From Candidatus Nesterenkonia stercoripullorum (GTDB lineage: Bacteria > Actinomycetota > Actinomycetes > Actinomycetales > Micrococcaceae), in the NCBI GenBank assembly GCA_019114115.1, contig DXGD01000482.1, positions 1 to 7,155 on the forward strand: a stretch of 7,155 bases of DNA. The letters run 5' to 3'. Numbering within the stretch: position 1 is the first letter of the stretch; the number at the start of each line of letters is the position of its first letter. A program made the position numbers and the translations under genes. The notes beneath the pieces are model-generated. The model was not told the origin of the DNA. It worked only from the letters and a program-made list of their open reading frames with translations, and ran no database searches. Below, piece after piece: positions 1 through 5,269 of the stretch.

Positions 1-480
1 CTCCCGCAGCAGATTCTGCCTCGACTGGCTGGTCGGCGCGAGGTGAAGGGAGCTGATCTGCGACGTCATCTTCCGATTCGCCTCTTCTGGGAAGGGCGAG
101 AACAGATTGAACGACCTTAACCCGGCTTCGGCATGGATCACCGGGATACCGCGATAGAAGGCGGCCATGGCGCCGGCCGTGGTCGTGGTGGTATCGCCCT
201 GCACGACGACGGCATCCGGCTGCTGCGCGGAGAACAGCTCGTCCAATCCGGTGACGGTACGAGCGAGCACGCCATTGAGGCTCTGCCGAGGCTGGATGAT
301 GTTCAGATCGTGATCGGGCACGATGCCGAAGAGCTCATTGACCTGATCCAGCATTTCCCGGTGCTGGCCGGTGACCGTCACCGAGCAGTGGAAGCTCTCA
401 CTGCGCTGCAGCCCTTTGACGATGGGCGCCATCTTGATCGCCTCAGGACGGGTGCCGTAGATCGGCATGATATGTGCCAC
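1..480 (-). CDS. wecB: UDP-N-acetylglucosamine 2-epimerase (non-hydrolysing), N-terminal part
   Basis: Cytoplasmic enzyme that interconverts UDP-GlcNAc and UDP-ManNAc, the precursor for ManNAc-containing wall polymers such as teichoic acid linkage units. The first 160 codons are in the window; the family is about 360-390 residues, so the C-terminal half lies beyond base 1. Visible family motifs are GTRPEAIKMAP (residues 9-19), TGQH (37-40), VVQGDTTTT (92-100), HAEAGLRS (116-123) and PFPEEANRK (129-137). Asp96, Glu118 and Glu132 align with the catalytic acidic residues Asp95, Glu117 and Glu131 known from E. coli WecB; the catalytic His of the second half is not in view. The GTG start at 480 is chosen because GAGGGG lies 6 bases upstream and the GTRPE motif follows at the usual distance. 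The gene is divergent from the polysaccharide ABC exporter, which supports an envelope role. The family is very secure; the exact polymer is unknown. Confidence 0.93.
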   Translation of the reverse strand, partial: MAHIMPIYGTRPEAIKMAPIVKGLQRSESFHCSVTVTGQHREMLDQVNELFGIVPDHDLNIIQPRQSLNGVLARTVTGLDELFSAQQPDAVVVQGDTTTTTAGAMAAFYRGIPVIHAEAGLRSFNLFSPFPEEANRKMTSQISSLHLAPTSQSRQNLLRE

Positions 481-533
481 AGATTTCCCCTCGTATGCCC
501 TACCGTGTCCGCTGGAAACTCGATTCAACTCTG

Positions 534-544
534 GCTAGCCTAGC
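534..544. repeat. 11-base palindrome GCTAG-C-CTAGC
   Basis: A perfect inverted repeat with 5-base arms around one central C, overlapping the 8-base palindrome GGCTAGCC at 533-540. It lies 54 bases before the wecB start. CTAG is usually rare in bacterial genomes, so two copies in 11 bases stand out. It could be an operator half-site pair for a regulator of wecB; no known regulator is matched and chance remains possible. Confidence 0.35.
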
Positions 545-636
545 GCGGAGGGTGAAGACAGAGATAGACAGGCCCGGCAGCTGCGAGGCAGCCGCACCAG
601 CTCCCCCGACACGAGTGGCGGGGAACACCCGGCGGC

Positions 637-653
637 TCAGCGATCCGCGCTGA
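637..653. repeat. Inverted repeat TCAGCG-N5-CGCTGA, operator-like
   Basis: Perfect 6-base arms (637-642 and 648-653) flank the 5-base spacer ATCCG. The right arm runs into the TGATAGACT extended -10 candidate at 651-659, so a protein bound here would compete with RNA polymerase. That position suits a repressor operator for the exporter operon, but the regulator is unknown and the idea is inference from position and symmetry only. Confidence 0.35.
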
Positions 654-659
654 TAGACT
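651..659 (+). promoter_or_regulatory. Possible extended -10 promoter element of the exporter operon
   Basis: TGATAGACT matches the TGn-TAnnnT form of an extended -10 element. No TTGACA-like -35 hexamer is seen about 17 bases upstream, where the sequence is GC-rich, but extended -10 promoters can work without one. Transcription would start near 666 and give a leader of roughly 55 bases before the permease start. It is the best plus-strand candidate in the spacer; confidence is low because promoter calls by eye in high-GC DNA are unreliable. Confidence 0.3.
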
Positions 660-688
660 GACACGCGCTCGACCTTCAGGCCAGAGCC

Positions 689-699
689 CGCGTCACGCG
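689..699. repeat. 11-base palindrome CGCGT-C-ACGCG
   Basis: A perfect inverted repeat with 5-base arms and a single central base, in the predicted leader of the exporter operon and 7 bases before its Shine-Dalgarno site. It could be a regulator site or form a small hairpin near the ribosome site. CG-only arms are common by chance in DNA of this composition. Confidence 0.25.
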
Positions 700-705
700 A
701 ACTGT

Positions 706-712
706 GGAAGGA
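706..712 (+). promoter_or_regulatory. Shine-Dalgarno site of the permease gene
   Basis: GGAAGGA precedes three consecutive in-frame possible starts: GTG at 715, GTG at 718 and ATG at 721. The gap from the end of the site is 2, 5 and 8 bases respectively. The first is too close, while 8 bases is near the usual optimum, so ATG at 721 is preferred and GTG at 718 is possible. The site sits between two copies of ACTGTGG (701-707 and 712-718). Confidence 0.65.
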
Positions 713-720
713 CTGTGGTG

Positions 721-1650
721 ATGGCCGCACCGAAAAGGCTGACCAGCGTGGATGACCCGCGCCCCGAGCGCTCGCATGTCCTCCACCTGGATGGTTCCCC
801 GCTGATCAGGGTCGGGGCCAAGCCGGGGCTGCTGCAGTACCTCCGTGAGGTCTGGGCCTTCCGGCACTTCATCATCTACGATTCGCATTCGCGGGTATCC
901 AGCTCCAACACCAACGACTCACTGGGCCGGCTGTGGATGGTCATGAACCCCATCCTCAACGGCTTCGCCTATTTCCTGGTCTTCGGCCTGCTGCTGCAGA
1001 CCTCGAGAGGCGTCGACAATTTCATCGGCTACCTGGTGATCGGCGTGTTCATGTTCCGGTACACCACGACGTCGATCAATTCGAGCGCCCGCTCCATTGC
1101 CGGGCAGCAATCGGTGGTCCAAGCGTTCAACTTCCCGCGCGCCTGTCTGCCCCTGGCCGCGAGCGTGCGGGAGCTGTTCAGCAACGTCCCGACATTCGTC
1201 ATCATGTTCCTGCTGGTCCTCGTGCTCGGGGACGTGATGCCCGGCGATGACCCGATCAGCGTCAGCTGGCTATGGCTGCTGTTCTTCCCCGTGGTGGCGC
1301 TCTCCTTTATGCTCAACATCGGCCTGGGGCTGCTCCTGGCCCGCGCGGTCAGTGCCTATGAGGACGTCAAGCATCTGATCTCCTTCGCCACCCGGATCTG
1401 GTTCTACACCTCGGCGGTCTTCTTCGCCACGAACCGGTTCGAGGGGACGCCCTTCGAAGACGAGATACTGGCCATCATGCACGTCAACCCGATGTACTGC
1501 GTCCTCGACATCGTCCGCCAGGCCTGGCTCTACGACACCTTCGCCGATCCTTCCCGGTGGATCGTGCTGGCCAGCTGGGCCGTCGGGCTGCTCATCATCG
1601 GGACGATCGTCTTCTGGCAGGGCGAAGAGAAATACGGGAGAGAGAAGTGA
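721..1650 (+). CDS. ABC-2 type polysaccharide/teichoic acid exporter, permease subunit (TagG/Wzm-like)
   Basis: Integral membrane subunit that, with the ATPase encoded next, would carry an undecaprenyl-linked wall polymer across the cytoplasmic membrane. The 309-residue protein has a cytoplasmic N-terminus of about 70 residues, then the ABC-2 permease signature LGRLWMVMNP (68-77). About six hydrophobic segments follow, near 76-94, 100-120, 156-170, 180-206, 222-238 and 279-299. The C-terminus FWQGEEKYGREK resembles the short charged tail common in actinobacterial Wzm/TagG proteins. Length and topology fit the family (about 260-310 residues). The gene overlaps the ATPase start by four bases (GTGA at 1647-1650), which implies translational coupling and a 1:1 complex. 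Divergent wecB supports a wall-polymer substrate, but whether this is teichoic acid, teichuronic acid or another glycan cannot be told here. The ATG start is chosen on ribosome-site spacing; GTG at 715 or 718 would add one or two residues. Confidence 0.9.
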   Translation: MAAPKRLTSVDDPRPERSHVLHLDGSPLIRVGAKPGLLQYLREVWAFRHFIIYDSHSRVSSSNTNDSLGRLWMVMNPILNGFAYFLVFGLLLQTSRGVDNFIGYLVIGVFMFRYTTTSINSSARSIAGQQSVVQAFNFPRACLPLAASVRELFSNVPTFVIMFLLVLVLGDVMPGDDPISVSWLWLLFFPVVALSFMLNIGLGLLLARAVSAYEDVKHLISFATRIWFYTSAVFFATNRFEGTPFEDEILAIMHVNPMYCVLDIVRQAWLYDTFADPSRWIVLASWAVGLLIIGTIVFWQGEEKYGREK

Positions 1651-2693
1651 GCACCCAGATCTCCGACCGCGCTCCACGGCCCGCCAAGCGCCTCGGCTCC
1701 ACCTCAGCGCATTCGCCGGACGCTCCCGGCGAGTTCGTCGAAGAGCCCGACGACGACCCCGCCACTGTCCCCGCCTGGGACGGCGATGAGTCCGTCATCG
1801 ATGATTCCGCACCGCAGCAGGTCGACCCCTCGGACATCGCCGTCGCCGTCGACGGGGCCTCTATGGTGTATCGCGTCCGCTCCGGCAATGAGTACAACTC
1901 AGCGAAGACCCGACTGGGACGTCAGTTCAAGCGTGTCACCGGAGCAGGCTGGGCAGAGGTGCACGCTCTGGACCGGCTCAGCTTCGTGGTGCAGCGCGGC
2001 GAGTCAGTGGGAGTCATCGGCACCAACGGATCGGGCAAGTCCACCCTGATGAAACTGCTGACCGGCAAGATCCGGGCAACCAGCGGGAACGTCTATGCCA
2101 CCTCGACGCCCATCATGCTCGGCGTCAACGCGGCCTTGGTGAAGCAGCTCTCGGGCCGCGAGAATATTCGCCTGGGGTGCCTGGCAATGGGCCTCACGCC
2201 CGAAGAGACCAAAGCCAAGTACGAGCAGATCGTCGAGCTCTCGGGGTTGCGCGATTCGCTGCATCTGCCCCTGAAGTCCTATTCCTCCGGGATGTCCTCT
2301 CGACTGCAGTTCGCCATCGCGACCGCAGTGGACCCCGATATCCTGCTCATCGACGAGGCGCTCAATACCGGAGACGCCCAGTTCCGGGCGCGGACCAAAC
2401 GGCGTCTCGATGAGGTCAGGTCTCAGGCGGGCTGCGTCTTCCTGGTCTCCCACTCGCTCGGGACAATCAAGCAGATGTGCACCCGCGCGCTGTGGATCGA
2501 ACAGGGTCAGCTACTGGCCGACGGTGACCCGGAATGGGTCACCTCCCAGTATCAGGAATACACCGGGCATCAGGCGAACAACCGTCCGCGCTCAGCGAAG
2601 ATCGCCTACGAGCGGACGCGGATGCAGCTGAACCCCGTATCAGTGGACTTCCTCGAGGGGACCCGTCCGCACCGGGCGAGCTTGTCCAGCTGA
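1647..2693 (+). CDS. ABC-2 type polysaccharide/teichoic acid exporter, ATP-binding subunit (TagH/Wzt-like)
   Basis: Cytoplasmic ATPase that powers the permease encoded immediately upstream. In the 348-residue product the ABC domain spans roughly residues 62-305. It has Walker A GTNGSGKST (125-133), the LSGRENIRLG stretch typical of the TagH/Wzt group (168-177), the signature YSSGMSSRL (212-220), Walker B DILLIDEA (231-238, with catalytic Glu237), D-loop LNTGD (239-243) and switch His269 in LVSHS. All key residues are intact. The start is GTG at 1647, overlapping the permease stop, with GGGAGAG just upstream. Two features differ from a minimal subunit: about 60 residues of acidic, Pro/Asp/Ser-rich, probably disordered N-terminus, and a basic tail of about 40 residues. 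The carbohydrate-binding C-terminal domain of E. coli O9a-type Wzt is absent, so substrate choice by that route is unlikely. The family is secure; the substrate is inferred. Confidence 0.93.
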   Translation: MSTQISDRAPRPAKRLGSTSAHSPDAPGEFVEEPDDDPATVPAWDGDESVIDDSAPQQVDPSDIAVAVDGASMVYRVRSGNEYNSAKTRLGRQFKRVTGAGWAEVHALDRLSFVVQRGESVGVIGTNGSGKSTLMKLLTGKIRATSGNVYATSTPIMLGVNAALVKQLSGRENIRLGCLAMGLTPEETKAKYEQIVELSGLRDSLHLPLKSYSSGMSSRLQFAIATAVDPDILLIDEALNTGDAQFRARTKRRLDEVRSQAGCVFLVSHSLGTIKQMCTRALWIEQGQLLADGDPEWVTSQYQEYTGHQANNRPRSAKIAYERTRMQLNPVSVDFLEGTRPHRASLSS

Positions 2694-2713
2694 GCGCCCT
2701 GGAGGCGCTCAGC
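2689..2713. terminator. GC-rich hairpin terminator at the convergent junction
   Basis: A perfect 10-bp inverted repeat, GCTGAGCGCC (2689-2698) and GGCGCTCAGC (2704-2713), around the 5-base loop CTGGA. The left arm contains the ATPase stop codon TGA (2691-2693). Neither side has a T-run, as is frequent for hairpin terminators in actinobacteria. It would end the exporter transcript and, because the stem is symmetrical, could also stop readthrough from ndk on the other strand. It is the strongest hairpin I found in the window. Confidence 0.7.
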
Positions 2714-2779
2714 CCCGGCCCCATGCACGATGCTCGCCGGGCATCCACCGCCGCCTAGCCCCTCCACGACGAGCCAGCT

Positions 2780-2794
2780 GCCGGGATGACCGGC
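2780..2794 (-). terminator. Weak hairpin just downstream of ndk
   Basis: GCCGG and CCGGC arms (5 bp) enclose a 5-base loop, one base beyond the ndk stop codon. There is no T-run. It could contribute to ending the ileS-folC-DUF4233-ndk transcript, with the larger hairpin at 2689-2713 as backup. The stem is short and may be chance in DNA this rich in G and C. The rest of the gap between the ATPase and ndk (2714-2779) shows no gene or clear signal. Confidence 0.3.
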
Positions 2795-2795
2795 C

Positions 2796-3209
2796 TCAGC
2801 CGAACCAGATGCCGATCTCCCGCTCAGCGCTCTCCACGGAGTCCGACCCGTGGACCAGGTTCTTCTGCACTTTCTCGCCCCAGTCGCGGCCGAGGTCGCC
2901 GCGGATGGTGCCCGGGGACGCCGTCGTCGGCTCGGTGCTGCCTGCCAGGGCGCGGAAGCCCTCGATCACCCTGTCGCCCTCGGCGACGATGCCCACGATC
3001 GGTCCGGAGAGCATGAAGTCGACCAGCGGCGCGTAGAACGGCTTGCCCTCGTGCTCGGCATAGTGGGCGGCCAGCTGCTCCTGGGTGGCCTGCATCTGGG
3101 ACAGCGCGGTGACCCGGTAGCCCTTGGCCTCCACGCGGCGGAGGATCTCCCCGGTCAGGCCACGGGCGACGCCGTCCGGCTTCACCAGGATGAGGGTGCG
3201 TTCAGTCAT
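2796..3209 (-). CDS. ndk: Nucleoside diphosphate kinase
   Basis: Cytoplasmic enzyme that moves the gamma phosphate from a nucleoside triphosphate (usually ATP) to other (d)NDPs through a phosphohistidine, balancing the nucleotide pools. The 137-residue length is typical of bacterial Ndk. It begins TERTLILVKPDGV, with Lys10 in the KPDG motif. It has GTIRGDLG (100-107, phosphate-binding Arg103) and the active-site motif NLVHGSDS (117-124) with catalytic His120; the terminus EIGIWFG is also typical. ATG at 3209 has AGGAG about 9-10 bases upstream and overlaps the stop of the DUF4233 gene (ATGA), so translation is probably coupled. It is the last gene of the minus-strand cluster, facing the exporter operon. 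The order folC-DUF4233-ndk is conserved in many actinobacteria, for example Mycobacterium tuberculosis. Confidence 0.98.
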   Translation of the reverse strand: MTERTLILVKPDGVARGLTGEILRRVEAKGYRVTALSQMQATQEQLAAHYAEHEGKPFYAPLVDFMLSGPIVGIVAEGDRVIEGFRALAGSTEPTTASPGTIRGDLGRDWGEKVQKNLVHGSDSVESAEREIGIWFG

Positions 3210-3709
3210 GGAGTTCTCTCCTCGTTATCGTCTCCGGATTCCGGGGTCCCGGACCGGTGGTTGGCATCTTCTGGGTCCGCACCTTCGAGCCTGCGGTCGT
3301 ATTCTTCTTCGGCGCGGAACCGCTGGAGCTTCTCCTGATCCAGCTGCCGGCCTTTGACCAGGGCATACCACCAGCACGCCAGGAAGGCGACGCCGACGGC
3401 GAGCATGAGCGGCTCGAAGACCGCACCGGCGATGATGACGAACTGCAGGCCCCAGCCGATCCAGTACCCCACTGGTCGCCGCAGCAGCGCGCAGGTCAGG
3501 ACGAGGCATACCGCAACGACCAGGGATCCTGCGAAGAGCCACCAGGCGAACCATTCGTTCTGATACAGGCCCCAGCTCATCAGCCCGAAGAAGAACATCA
3601 GCAGCGCTTCCAGGCACAGCACCGAGGACGCGAACAGGATCTTCACGCTGCGCGGGGGCTTGACCGTGCCTGGACGCCATTCGCGCTGGGCTCTGGTCTG
3701 TCTCACCAT
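3206..3709 (-). CDS. DUF4233 family membrane protein
   Basis: Small integral membrane protein of unknown function. The 167 residues comprise a basic N-terminus (1-23, with AQREWRPG at 7-14) and four probable membrane segments, near 24-47, 54-76, 82-97 and 100-118. A charged, mostly acidic hydrophilic tail follows (119-167) and is probably cytoplasmic. The pattern of an LEA-type first helix, RRPVGYWIGWGLQ before the third helix and FEPLM before the fourth fits DUF4233; its place between folC and ndk is the classic setting (Rv2446c in M. tuberculosis). No catalytic or ligand-binding motif is visible, so no function is assigned. The start is ATG at 3709; the upstream AAGGAG lies 12 bases away, longer than usual, but no better in-frame start exists. 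The stop overlaps the ndk start by four bases. Confidence 0.85.
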   Translation of the reverse strand: MVRQTRAQREWRPGTVKPPRSVKILFASSVLCLEALLMFFFGLMSWGLYQNEWFAWWLFAGSLVVAVCLVLTCALLRRPVGYWIGWGLQFVIIAGAVFEPLMLAVGVAFLACWWYALVKGRQLDQEKLQRFRAEEEYDRRLEGADPEDANHRSGTPESGDDNEERTP

Positions 3710-3774
3710 GGCCGTTCGTGTCTCCTTCCGCTGAACATGGGCTTCATTGCGGTGTCCACTGCCGCTGTCGTCAT
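3703..3774 (-). CDS. Possible 23-codon coupling peptide between folC and DUF4233
   Basis: A short frame starts with ATG at 3774, overlapping the folC stop as ATGA. It encodes 23 residues (starting MTTAAVDTAM) and stops with TGA at 3705-3703, four bases past the first base of the DUF4233 ATG. It fills the 61-base gap exactly and would carry ribosomes from folC onto a DUF4233 start whose own Shine-Dalgarno is unusually distant. No strong ribosome site precedes it and the peptide matches nothing I recognise. It may be chance. Confidence 0.2.
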   Translation of the reverse strand: MTTAAVDTAMKPMFSGRRHERPW

Positions 3775-5186
3775 GACTGCGGCCGATCTGCTTTCAGCAG
3801 TGTACGGGCTTCTCCGACCACTGTGATCGACCCGGTGACCAGCACTCCCCCGGTAAGCCCCGTCTCCGACTCGTCGACCCGGCCCACAGCCCAGTCGATC
3901 GCTTCGTCGAGGCGCTCGGTGATGTGGAGGTCCTCTTCACGGAATCCCGCATCGATAGCGAGCTCGGCTAGCCTGGCCGGCGCGATCGCCCGGGGGGATG
4001 TGGACTGGGTGAGGCAGATGTCCTCAGTGAGATCGCTGTACTGGGCATACAGCGTCCTGAAGATCTCTCGAGCGTCCTTCTCCTGGAGGATCCCGACCAC
4101 GAGCACGAGCTGTCCCAGGCCGAAGCTCTCCTTCAGCGCCTGGGCACTGGCCTCCACACCGGCAGGATTGTGCGCGGCGTCGACGATGATGCTCGGATGG
4201 GCGCGCAGCGTCTCCAGTCGTCCGGGCGAGGTGATGTTCTCACACGCCACCTGGAGGGTGCTCAGTTCCAGCTCGCGGGTCCCTCCACCGAGAAACGCCT
4301 CCAGCGCTGCCACCGCGACGGCGAAGTTCTCCGCCTGGTGGGCGCCGAGCAGAGGCAGCAGCAGATCCGGGTACCGGCCTGCGATGCCCTGGACGGTGAC
4401 CTGCTGGCCGCCGACTCCCGGCGTCCGGGACTCCACACCGAACTCGACTCCTTCGAACCGGAACTCGACCTCCTGCTCCCGCGCCGCCTCCAGCACCACA
4501 TCAGCGGCGTCAGGCACCTGGGCAGCCGAGATCACGAAACCTCCGGCGGAGATGATGCCGGTCTTCTCCAAGGCGATATCCCGTTCGGAATCACCCAGCA
4601 GATCCGTGTGGTCCAGGCTGATCGGTGTGATGACCTGGACGACGCCGTCGACGACGTTGGTGGCGTCGGTGATCCCGCCCAGTCCCACCTCGATGACCAT
4701 GACATCGACCGGCTCATCAGCGAAGACGGCGAAGGCCAGGATGGTGAGGCATTCGAAGTACGTCAGCGGGACCTCGCCTCGGACGCGCAGCTCATCGTCG
4801 ACGATCGTGATGAAAGGGCGGATCTCATCCCAGATCCGCACGAACGTCTCATCGGCTGCCGGCTCACCGTCGATGCAGATCCGCTCGGTCACCGAGGACA
4901 GATGCGGAGAAGTGTACCGTCCGACACGCAAGTCGTGGGCGAGCAGTCCCGCCTCGACCATGCGGGCCGTGGAGGTCTTTCCGTTCGTTCCGGTGATGTG
5001 GATCGCCGGCGCGGCCCGCTGCGGATCACCCAGGATGTCCATGGCCCGGAACATCGGATCCATCCGCGGCTCCATGGCGTTCTCCGGCGCGCGGGCGAGC
5101 AGCTCGGCGTACACGCTCTCCACGGAGAACTCATCCATGGCAGGCGGCCCAGCGCCGGCGTCGCACTGCGGTGCGTCATCGGACAT
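3771..5186 (-). CDS. folC: Bifunctional dihydrofolate synthase / folylpolyglutamate synthase
   Basis: Cytoplasmic Mur-ligase-family enzyme that adds glutamate to dihydropteroate and then further glutamates to folates, using ATP. The product is 471 residues. Family motifs in order are the P-loop GTNGKTST (66-73), YTSPHL (91-96), IEVGLGG (165-171), DATN (174-177), LDHTDLLG (191-198), EKTGII (207-212, with the Lys that is carbamylated in homologues), GAHQAENFAVA (281-291) and DAAHNPAG (336-343). Positions usually reading GGRLDATN and EKAGI are GGITDATN and EKTGI here, mild variants. The N-terminus runs about 20 residues, acidic and Pro/Ala-rich, before the conserved region. ATG at 5186 is chosen because AGAGGAG ends about 8 bases upstream. 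The frame stays open far upstream into ileS, but this start fits family length best. It lies 83 bases after ileS, so co-transcription is likely. Confidence 0.96.
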   Translation of the reverse strand: MSDDAPQCDAGAGPPAMDEFSVESVYAELLARAPENAMEPRMDPMFRAMDILGDPQRAAPAIHITGTNGKTSTARMVEAGLLAHDLRVGRYTSPHLSSVTERICIDGEPAADETFVRIWDEIRPFITIVDDELRVRGEVPLTYFECLTILAFAVFADEPVDVMVIEVGLGGITDATNVVDGVVQVITPISLDHTDLLGDSERDIALEKTGIISAGGFVISAAQVPDAADVVLEAAREQEVEFRFEGVEFGVESRTPGVGGQQVTVQGIAGRYPDLLLPLLGAHQAENFAVAVAALEAFLGGGTRELELSTLQVACENITSPGRLETLRAHPSIIVDAAHNPAGVEASAQALKESFGLGQLVLVVGILQEKDAREIFRTLYAQYSDLTEDICLTQSTSPRAIAPARLAELAIDAGFREEDLHITERLDEAIDWAVGRVDESETGLTGGVLVTGSITVVGEARTLLKADRPQS

Positions 5187-5237
5187 GGCTCGTTCTCCTC
5201 TGCTCAGGGCTCTGGTCGGATTCCTCGTTCGTGGCTC

Positions 5238-5258
5238 GTGCAGCGGTACCTCCTGCAC
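5238..5258. repeat. Inverted repeat holding a perfect Shine-Dalgarno, between ileS and folC
   Basis: Arms GTGCAG (5238-5243) and CTGCAC (5253-5258) flank a 9-base loop, starting 11 bases beyond the ileS stop. Read on the minus strand, the loop and adjoining arm contain AGGAGGT (5254-5248), a perfect anti-16S match, yet no ATG or GTG follows at a usable distance. An in-frame CTG follows 4 bases later. The hairpin could partly hide this site or stabilise the junction. A 6-bp stem with a 9-base loop and no T-run is a poor terminator. Confidence 0.3.
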
Positions 5259-5269
5259 CCGCGGTGTGC

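Larger units (their letters stand above)
481..720. promoter_or_regulatory. Divergent intergenic region between wecB and the exporter operon
   Basis: This 240-base spacer separates two divergent start codons, so it must hold the promoters and 5' leaders of both units unless one is driven from elsewhere. I see no convincing open reading frame in it. It contains three short inverted repeats (listed separately), an extended -10-like element on the plus strand, and the two Shine-Dalgarno sites. For wecB, a TTGAAT hexamer occurs on the minus strand at 528-523, but no good -10 box lies 16-18 bases downstream, so that promoter is not resolved. That the spacer is regulatory follows from the gene layout; the individual sites are tentative. 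Confidence 0.6.

Noticed and set aside
133..543. Plus-strand frame of 136 codons opposite wecB
   Set aside because: It is His-, Asp- and Arg-rich with no motif, and lies antisense to clear epimerase motifs.
701..718. Direct repeat ACTGTGG (701-707 and 712-718)
   Set aside because: Two 7-base copies 11 bases apart flank the ribosome site and overlap the possible start codons; too short to support a function.
1557..1646. In-frame ATG at 1557 as the start of the transporter ATPase
   Set aside because: It would overlap the permease gene by about 90 bases and add an Arg-rich segment; GTG at 1647 has a good ribosome site and a GTGA overlap.
2728..2752. Small GATGC/GCATC inverted repeat in the convergent gap
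   Set aside because: A 5-bp stem with a 7-base loop is weak beside the 10-bp hairpin at 2689-2713, and no T-run follows.
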